Shown here: piece by piece, positions 1-6,432 of the stretch
How the letters are laid out: every line of letters begins with the position of its first letter
Position numbering within the stretch: the first letter of the stretch is position 1
Assembly: GCF_946479605.1 (NCBI RefSeq)
Contig: NZ_CAMLGT010000221.1
Location: 1-6,432 of the forward strand
Length of the DNA stretch: 6,432 nt
Source of the DNA: an uncultured Lacibacter sp.
Lineage (GTDB): Bacteria; Bacteroidota; Bacteroidia; Chitinophagales; Chitinophagaceae
Reading direction: 5' to 3'
Notes under the pieces: model-generated
Databases searched by the model: none
Told to the model about the DNA's origin: nothing
The model's input: only the letters and a program-made list of their open reading frames with translations
Made by a program: the position numbers and the translations under genes

Positions 1-33
1 AAGTTAAGCCCGGTAAAAGCATTGCGGTTTTAG
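1..33 (+). CDS. possible 3' end of an unidentified rightward gene
   Basis: Reading from base 1 gives KLSPVKALRF followed by two stop codons in a row (31-36). This could be the C-terminus of a gene converging on katG, and the symmetric terminator just downstream fits a convergent pair. Ten residues are too few to identify a family or even prove coding. A minus-strand ATG at about 20-22 that stays open to the left edge (MLLPGL...) is an alternative reading, which would put a gene downstream of katG on the same strand. Treat as a guess. Confidence 0.2.
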   Translation, partial: KLSPVKALRF

Positions 34-70
34 TAGATAACTGCTTGGTTAATCAAAAATATAAGAGCAT

Positions 71-103
71 AAAAAAACCGCCTTTATTAAAGGCGGTTTT
101 TTT
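71..103. terminator. bidirectional intrinsic terminator downstream of katG
   Basis: A perfect 15-bp inverted repeat (71-85 against 89-103) with a 3-nt loop. The core is CCGCC/GGCGG, flanked by seven A on the left and seven T on the right. Transcripts from either strand would therefore form a GC-cored hairpin followed by a U run. It starts about 20 bp beyond the katG stop codon, so it is the natural end of the katG transcript, and it can also stop anything arriving from the left edge. Confidence 0.9.
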
Positions 104-122
104 ATTGTCGATCAAATTTGTA

Positions 123-2357
<2,235 letters not shown>

Positions 2358-2407
2358 CTAAATTGTTTCGATGTTGAAAAAATGGTTCAATCGTTTTTAG
2401 CTGGCCT

Positions 2408-2438
2408 CAAAACTACGCACTCTTATCAATAATTCATA
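2408..2438 (-). promoter_or_regulatory. candidate katG promoter (Bacteroidota type)
   Basis: Read leftward, the bases at 2415-2408 are TAGTTTTG, an exact match to the Bacteroidota -7 consensus TAnnTTTG. TATG at 2438-2435, one mismatch from the -33 element TTTG, lies 19 bp upstream, within the accepted spacing. Transcription would start near 2400-2404 and give a leader of about 45-50 nt before the katG ATG at 2354. The position and the exact -7 match favour it; the weak -33 element is typical of a gene needing an activator or having modest basal strength. Confidence 0.45.
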
Positions 2439-2443
2439 TTGAT
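2425..2443. promoter_or_regulatory. 7-5-7 inverted repeat, candidate operator between katG and the patatin gene
   Basis: The arms ATCAATA (2425-2431) and TATTGAT (2437-2443) are perfect inverted repeats around a 5-bp centre, a 19-bp dyad. It covers the predicted -33 region of the katG promoter. Its right arm also holds a TTG that could act as -33 for a rightward promoter (with a loose TA-N3-TTTG at 2460-2468). The size and symmetry suit a dimeric regulator, but it is not a clear match to the Fur, PerR or OxyR consensus, so no regulator is named. Confidence 0.35.
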
Positions 2444-2694
2444 TGTTTTTATGATTATATAGTTTTTGCCTATGATCTTGGTCAGTTATTTTAAGTCTGC
2501 CAGATGAAGGGCTGAATAAGAACTTTTGTTAACAGCATGGAGTATTAACGGAAGCTCTGGCGGAATTTTATTGAAAGAGGTGAAGCGGATTGCAGGCAAT
2601 TCTTTTAATAATAAGCTATATCTTCAAAACAGATTTCTGATCGTATAGTTGAAAATGCTCAAGCCATATTGTTAACGATTATCAGCCCAATTCA

Positions 2695-4473
2695 ATGAAT
2701 GAAACAGCCGGTCACAAGTTGCTCTTACATCAGTCGTTGATGCGTTTATTTGGAACAATGAACGAAGAACAACTGGAGAATATTCTAAAAGTTACATCAA
2801 TACTTGAATTTGAAGCAGGCCAGTACCTGTTTCAGCAAGGTGAAAAAGGGCATTCTTTCTACATCGTTCTGTCGGGCCGTTTAAGGGCAATGCAACGCAC
2901 AGAAAACGGTATTTATATCCTGGGCGATATTTCAGCAGGCGAACCGATCGGTGAATTTTCGTTGTTTACACAGGAGCCGCACAGTGCTTCAGTAGTTGCT
3001 TTACGCCGGTCACTGATTCTTCAATTGCAGGATGAAGATTATAAAACATTGGTGCAGCAATTTCCTTCTTTCGCCAACAGCATTACAAAATTTATTATTG
3101 AACGGATGCGCCGCAACAGCCATCAAACAAAAATGGATGCTGCGCCAAAAAATATTGCAGTTGTAAATCTGCAACCTGCCAATGATGTAAGTGCTTACAC
3201 AAGTGCTATTCAGCAGGAGTTGCAGAACATGGGTTTTGGCATCAGTATTTATGATGACAGCTCACATACCGGAGGAAATGATCACAGCACGTTTGATGAA
3301 ATGGAGAGACAGCCCGGTCTTAATTTTCTTGTATGTGATATGAAAAATGCTGAATGGGCCAGGCAATGCATTGCTTACTGCGATCTTGTAATTGTGGCAA
3401 CCGATTTTAATGCTGATGCTGCTCTTTACGATATTGAAAAAGCATTGCATTTGTATTCAGACAATGTGATGAATAAAAAGATATACTTGTTACTGCTGCA
3501 CCAGGAAGTAACAGCATTACCATCCAATACCCGGCGCTGGTTTCAACAACGGTCTATAGATCTTCATTTACACATGCGGAAAAATAATGCAGCTGATACA
3601 CGCAGGTTTTGCCGTATTGTAACACACCAGGCAATCGGGTTGGTGTTGGGGGGTGGAGGTGCACGGGGTTTTGCACATGTAGGTGCTGCAAAAGCTTTGC
3701 TTGAACAGGGGATTGAAGTAGATTTTATTGGTGGCACAAGTGCTGGTGCGGTGTACGGGGCAGGTTTGTCTCTTCTTGATTTTGATTTTGAAAAGGCGGC
3801 TGTTATGTGCAGGCTGGCAGCAGACAGTAAATTAACTTCAAACGATCTTACATTGCCGATCGTATCGCTGATGTCGGGTAAAAAGATCAGAAGATTTTTA
3901 GCAACCATGTTTGCTGATTATCATTTGGAAGATCTGTGGGTGGATACTTATTGTGTATCGACCAATTTTTCAAATGCGTCTCTGAAAATTCATGACAGGG
4001 GATTGATCAAGTTGCAGGTGGCAGCCAGTATGGCCATACCGGGTGTATTTCCTCCGGTCATCATCAATAGACATTTACATATTGACGGTGGCGTTATCGA
4101 TAACCTTCCTGTTGAAGTAATGTATAAAAAACCGGTGCGGCATATTATTGCAGTGTCATTATCGGCTGAAGAAACAGCGATGGTTGATTTGCATGAAGTT
4201 CCCTCTTCCTGGGAATTATTCTGGAATAAAGTAACAGGAACCACCACTCATCAATTACCGGGCATTTCATCCATACTTGTAAACAGTATTACCATTAACA
4301 GCAGACACAGGCGGGAGAACAGCAGGTCAAACGTATCGATGTTTCTTGAGCTGGATATGAAAGAATTTAAATTTTTAGATTGGAGTAATTGGCAACAACT
4401 AATTGAGAAAGGGTATAGCCAAACAAAACAAAAACTTGCCGAAACACAAAGGGAATTACAGTTCTGGAAATAA
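2695..4473 (+). CDS. cyclic-nucleotide-binding-like / patatin-like phospholipase (NTE-type)
   Basis: A predicted serine acyl hydrolase acting on phospholipids or lysophospholipids, of the neuropathy-target-esterase type known from bacteria to animals. Residues about 15-140 form a cyclic-nucleotide-binding-like beta-roll, with GEKGHSFYIVLSGRL (49-63) and a phosphate-binding-cassette region at 86-100. Residues about 152-310 are a Rossmann-like linker (IAVVNLQP, LNFLVCDM, CDLVIVATD) with no P-loop. Residues about 313-485 are the patatin domain: the oxyanion loop GGGGARG (319-325), the nucleophile elbow GTSAG with Ser349, and DGG with the dyad Asp464. The catalytic Ser-Asp pair is thus complete. 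The cassette has His96 where nucleotide binders usually have Arg, so ligand binding is uncertain. No signal peptide or clear membrane helix is present, so it is probably cytoplasmic or peripheral on the inner membrane. The ATG at 2695 is preceded in frame by a TGA at 2650 with no other usual start between. It is divergent from katG and convergent with the Usp gene. The domain call is firm; the physiological substrate is unknown. Confidence 0.93.
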   Translation: MNETAGHKLLLHQSLMRLFGTMNEEQLENILKVTSILEFEAGQYLFQQGEKGHSFYIVLSGRLRAMQRTENGIYILGDISAGEPIGEFSLFTQEPHSASVVALRRSLILQLQDEDYKTLVQQFPSFANSITKFIIERMRRNSHQTKMDAAPKNIAVVNLQPANDVSAYTSAIQQELQNMGFGISIYDDSSHTGGNDHSTFDEMERQPGLNFLVCDMKNAEWARQCIAYCDLVIVATDFNADAALYDIEKALHLYSDNVMNKKIYLLLLHQEVTALPSNTRRWFQQRSIDLHLHMRKNNAADTRRFCRIVTHQAIGLVLGGGGARGFAHVGAAKALLEQGIEVDFIGGTSAGAVYGAGLSLLDFDFEKAAVMCRLAADSKLTSNDLTLPIVSLMSGKKIRRFLATMFADYHLEDLWVDTYCVSTNFSNASLKIHDRGLIKLQVAASMAIPGVFPPVIINRHLHIDGGVIDNLPVEVMYKKPVRHIIAVSLSAEETAMVDLHEVPSSWELFWNKVTGTTTHQLPGISSILVNSITINSRHRRENSRSNVSMFLELDMKEFKFLDWSNWQQLIEKGYSQTKQKLAETQRELQFWK

Positions 4474-4507
4474 TTCAACAGTAAATACATTGGTAAGTAC
4501 TTAATAA

Positions 4508-4534
4508 AACGGGCGGATGAAAATGCCGCCCGTT
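4508..4534. terminator. intrinsic terminator between the convergent patatin and Usp genes
   Basis: A 9-bp perfect stem (AACGGGCGG at 4508-4516, CCGCCCGTT at 4526-4534) with a 9-nt loop, about 35 bp after the patatin stop and 45 bp after the Usp stop. The rightward side has only a weak T tract (ATTT, then a T run further on); the leftward transcript runs into TTTTATTAA. It probably serves both genes, more convincingly the leftward one. Confidence 0.7.
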
Positions 4535-4578
4535 AGATTTACCTGCCATTTTTTATTCCATATTGCTGTTTTATTTTT

Positions 4579-5400
4579 TTATTCATGCATCACCATTACC
4601 GGCACATTGCTGTGAAAGGCGAGTTCCTTTGTATGACTGCCTGAAAAAATCTTTTCAACAAGATTGTGTTTTTGCGGAATGACGAGCAGCAGTTCTATCC
4701 CGAATTTTCCGGCATACTCATTTAACCCTTCCACCATATCCAGGTTATCAATAAAATGATATTGCGGTTTGTAAAACTGAAACATCGATTCAACCAAACC
4801 GCTTTGGAATGGTGTATCATTTGTCCATTGCCTGTTTTTGAAATCAACATTCAGTACATGCAATCTTGCACCGGTTGAATGGATCAGATCTTTTACCTTA
4901 TTATCGGGGATGGTTTCTGTAACATCACGAAAATCGGTGGTAAGACCAATATCATTGATCCTTGTAAATACTGCATTGTGCGGCACGATGAGCACGGGCA
5001 CTTTGCAACTGTTTGCAACAGCAAGTGTATTGCTGCCAATCAGTTTTTCTTTGATCCTGCTTGCACCTGTTATGCCCATAATGATGAATGCCACTTGCAT
5101 CGCATCAGTGAGCGATTGGATCACATCCACCAGGTCGCCATCAAAGATCATGTGCTGTACTTTAATGAGCGGCTCCATTTCTGCCAGTTGATCAGCTAGT
5201 AACTTCAGTTCTTTCTTCTTCATTTCACGCAGGTCCTCAGCCGAAACTTCAATGCCCTGGTACAGCGGCAGCACAAATGGATCTTTATAAGCATGAACAA
5301 GTATCAGTTTGCCGCCCACCTGTTTTGCATATTGTAACGCATAGGAAGCAGCATTGAGCGAGGTAGAGGAGAAGTCTACAGGAACAAGAATCGTTTTCAT
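4579..5400 (-). CDS. tandem-domain universal stress protein (UspA family)
   Basis: A 273-residue cytoplasmic protein made of two Usp (HUP-superfamily) domains. Domain 1 (about 1-140) starts MKTILVPVDFSSTS with the conserved Asp9. It carries a textbook ATP-binding motif G-2X-G-9X-G-S: Gly109, Gly112, Gly122 and Ser123, followed by the final strand VPVLIVP. Domain 2 (about 147-273) keeps the fold signature and the C-terminal strand VPVMVMHE. Its equivalent motif reads IPQKHNLVEKIFSGSHTKEL (241-260): the first two glycines are replaced and only Gly254-Ser255 remain. So the first half probably binds ATP and the second half does not. The role is inferred from the family: stress tolerance and signalling, with no defined reaction. 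The MKTILVP start is the usual Usp beginning, which supports the ATG at 5400. It is a single-gene unit, divergent from the lipoprotein gene. The family is certain, the function is not. Confidence 0.93.
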   Translation of the reverse strand: MKTILVPVDFSSTSLNAASYALQYAKQVGGKLILVHAYKDPFVLPLYQGIEVSAEDLREMKKKELKLLADQLAEMEPLIKVQHMIFDGDLVDVIQSLTDAMQVAFIIMGITGASRIKEKLIGSNTLAVANSCKVPVLIVPHNAVFTRINDIGLTTDFRDVTETIPDNKVKDLIHSTGARLHVLNVDFKNRQWTNDTPFQSGLVESMFQFYKPQYHFIDNLDMVEGLNEYAGKFGIELLLVIPQKHNLVEKIFSGSHTKELAFHSNVPVMVMHE

Positions 5401-5416
5401 ATACCTGAATTTTACA

Positions 5417-5447
5417 TAAAGCTAAGTTGCTGCCTGTTACTGTTCAA
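5417..5447 (-). promoter_or_regulatory. weak promoter candidate for the Usp gene
   Basis: Read leftward, TTG (5447-5445), a 20-bp spacer and TAGCTTTA (5424-5417) resemble the Bacteroidota promoter TTTG-N-TAnnTTTG, with the last G of the -7 element replaced by A. Transcription would begin about 10 nt before the ATG at 5400, a very short leader. It is the best match seen in this gap but may be chance in AT-rich DNA. Confidence 0.25.
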
Positions 5448-5489
5448 TGATGAATGTCAGAGATGCTGCAATCATCCATCAGGGGTGGT

Positions 5490-5505
5490 GGCTCAGGAGC
5501 CGGCT
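5490..5505. repeat. overlapping small GC-rich palindromes in the Usp/lipoprotein gap
   Basis: GGCTC-AG-GAGCC (5490-5501) overlaps the perfect palindrome AGCCGGCT (5498-5505). They form a GC-rich patch in an otherwise AT-rich 181-bp divergent gap, about 80 bp before the lipoprotein start. It could be an operator or a small leader hairpin. It lacks a U tract, so it is not a terminator. No regulator can be assigned. Confidence 0.25.
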
Positions 5506-5581
5506 TTAAACAGGAACAATCTTTTTTTGCCAAACCTTTGTGTATTTTTAATGTTCAACGCATCAAATAAAAAAACTGCTT

Positions 5582-6061
5582 ATGAAATTAATGTTTGCCA
5601 CTACACTGCTTGTTCTGTTATTTTTAGTCAGCTCTTGTTCAGGTTCAAGAAAAACAACATCAGGAAAAACAGGAACAGGTTCCTCTGTTTCCACCGCAAA
5701 GATCGACTATGCCATGCTGAACAATTCTACGTTTGCATTGGCTGATGTATCGTCCGATGCATCGTATGGATATAAAGTGGAGAACCCTATTAAAGTGGGA
5801 GGTTCAAAAGAACAGAGCGGACCGGCTAATGAGCGTCGTTTTTTAAACGCATTGCTTGGGCCGAATGGTGAAGCTGTAACCTACAACCGTCTTGGCAGTT
5901 GCTGCGCTTTTGAAACACCCAATGGTTTGATTGGAAACACGGGACTGCTTGATAAGTACGAAGTAAAATATGAAGGATTGGAAAAGCCCATCATTCTCTA
6001 TATTAATATGTATGACTACGGCGAATTAAAAGCACCGAAAGGATTTACGTTTAAAAAATAA
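5582..6061 (+). CDS. small lipoprotein of unknown function
   Basis: A 159-residue envelope lipoprotein. Residues 1-18 are a lipoprotein signal peptide (MKLMFATTLLVLLFLVSS) with the lipobox VSSC and Cys19 as the predicted lipidated residue. A flexible Ser/Thr/Gly/Lys linker follows (about 20-38), then a compact domain. The residues right after Cys19 (SGSRK) lack the acidic surface-export signal described for Bacteroidota lipoproteins, so it more likely faces the periplasm. The domain holds the blocks YGYKVENPIKVGG (62-74), GPANERRFLNALLGPNGE (80-97), GSCCAF with adjacent Cys107-Cys108, a GLLDKYEVKYEGL block, and KPIILYINMYDYG (135-147). It ends LKAPKGFTFKK. I recall similar Bacteroidota proteins being database-labelled 2-dehydro-3-deoxyphosphooctonate aldolase; nothing here supports that, as the protein is a short exported lipoprotein with no TIM-barrel. 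The start has the A-rich upstream stretch usual in this phylum and no Shine-Dalgarno. It is a single-gene unit, with a strong terminator just after the stop. Confidence 0.88.
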   Translation: MKLMFATTLLVLLFLVSSCSGSRKTTSGKTGTGSSVSTAKIDYAMLNNSTFALADVSSDASYGYKVENPIKVGGSKEQSGPANERRFLNALLGPNGEAVTYNRLGSCCAFETPNGLIGNTGLLDKYEVKYEGLEKPIILYINMYDYGELKAPKGFTFKK

Positions 6062-6062
6062 T

Positions 6063-6097
6063 AAAACAGCCAAACAGAATACCTGTTTGGCTGTTTT
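6063..6097. terminator. bidirectional terminator between the lipoprotein gene and hisB
   Basis: A perfect 15-bp inverted repeat (6063-6077 against 6083-6097) with the 5-nt loop AATAC. The core CAGCCAAACAG/CTGTTTGGCTG is flanked by an A run on the left and a T run on the right (TTTTGCTTTT beyond). The left arm begins at the lipoprotein stop codon, and hisB ends about 20 bp to the right. It can end transcripts from both convergent genes. Confidence 0.9.
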
Positions 6098-6119
6098 GCT
6101 TTTATCCTGAAAGCGAAGG

Positions 6120-6432
6120 TTACAATACACCTTTTGTTGATGGCAAGTAATTGCTCAGCGGATCACGCTTTACCGCCATGCGGATGGCTTTTGCAAAAGC
6201 TTTAAAGATGGCTTCAATTTTATGATGCTCATTATCGCCATGGCATTCGATGTTGAGATTGCACTTCGCTGCATCGCTGAACGATTTAAAGAAATGAAAG
6301 AACATTTCCGTTGGCATTTCGCCAATTTTTTCCCGCTTAAACGTTGCATTCCAGACGATCCAGTTACGTCCGCCAAAATCGATGAGTACTTTTGCATCGG
6401 CTTCATCCATCGGCAACGCAAAACCATAACGT
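6120..6432 (-). CDS. hisB: imidazoleglycerol-phosphate dehydratase, C-terminal part (cut by window edge)
   Basis: The C-terminal 103 residues of HisB, the manganese enzyme that dehydrates imidazole glycerol phosphate to imidazole acetol phosphate in histidine biosynthesis. The visible part starts [22 protein letters not shown], which includes the conserved MDEA block. It continues with [19 protein letters not shown] and the metal-binding signature [17 protein letters not shown] (HHKIE encoded at 6227-6213), and ends in the typical LPSTKGVL tail. The true start lies beyond the right edge, so the window does not show whether it is the single-domain enzyme or the bifunctional form with an N-terminal histidinol-phosphate phosphatase domain, which is common in Bacteroidota. 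hisB is followed directly by a terminator and a convergent gene, so no hisH, hisA or hisF lies just downstream. Confidence 0.96.
   Translation of the reverse strand, partial: RYGFALPMDEADAKVLIDFGGRNWIVWNATFKREKIGEMPTEMFFHFFKSFSDAAKCNLNIECHGDNEHHKIEAIFKAFAKAIRMAVKRDPLSNYLPSTKGVL

Noticed and set aside
2425..2443. Calling the katG dyad a Fur, PerR or OxyR box
   Set aside because: The length and symmetry are suggestive, but the bases do not match those consensus sequences well enough to name the regulator.
2526..2676. Direct repeat TTGTTAAC at 2526-2533 and 2669-2676 as paired operators
   Set aside because: Eight matching AT-rich bases 143 bp apart are easily explained by chance, and no promoter element lies near either copy.
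3262..4490. Leftward frames of 62-114 codons inside the patatin gene
   Set aside because: They are antisense shadows of a gene with clear domains. The one at 3564-3908 simply mirrors the glycine-rich patatin loop.
4838..5199. Two rightward frames of 106 and 117 codons opposite the Usp gene
   Set aside because: They are antisense to conserved Usp motifs and have no supporting motif or start signal.
5533..5550. AACCTTTG and TATTTTTA as -7 elements for the lipoprotein gene
   Set aside because: Each has one mismatch to TAnnTTTG, and neither has a -33 TTG at an acceptable distance.
5485..5745. 86-codon rightward frame overlapping the lipoprotein start
   Set aside because: The lipoprotein frame has a signal peptide, lipobox and conserved blocks. 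This one is out of frame with it and featureless.

Overview
The window looks like chromosomal DNA from a Bacteroidota bacterium, probably near the Chitinophagaceae. This is an inference from four things: moderately AT-rich DNA, start codons without a Shine-Dalgarno sequence but with A-rich upstream stretches, a TAnnTTTG-type -7 promoter element, and protein types common in that phylum (a two-domain Usp whose C-terminal half is degenerate, a small GSCC-containing lipoprotein, and a cyclic-nucleotide-binding/patatin fusion). No mobile element, CRISPR array, tRNA, rRNA or phage gene was seen.

Layout from left to right. Bases 1-33 may hold the last codons of a rightward gene. A strong symmetric terminator follows (71-103). 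katG, a complete catalase-peroxidase, runs leftward (2354-123). A 340-bp divergent intergenic region (2355-2694) carries a good katG promoter candidate and a 7-5-7 inverted repeat over its -33 region. A rightward 592-residue protein (2695-4473) combines a cyclic-nucleotide-binding-like domain, a degenerate Rossmann-like middle region and a patatin phospholipase domain. It meets a leftward tandem universal stress protein (5400-4579) across a hairpin terminator. A 181-bp divergent gap leads to a rightward lipoprotein of unknown function (5582-6061). This ends in a perfect 15-bp hairpin shared with the convergent 3' end of hisB, imidazoleglycerol-phosphate dehydratase, which enters from the right edge.

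The five confident genes alternate strictly in orientation (-,+,-,+,-), so each is probably its own transcription unit within the window. Every convergent junction has a hairpin able to work in both directions. Three of the genes (katG, the cNMP/patatin protein and the Usp) fit a loose stress and membrane-maintenance theme, but only katG and the patatin gene share a control region. hisB is housekeeping histidine biosynthesis and appears to be the last gene of its unit.

I found no convincing undescribed system. The best leads are the dyad between katG and the patatin gene, the altered nucleotide-binding site of the patatin protein, and the uncharacterised lipoprotein family.
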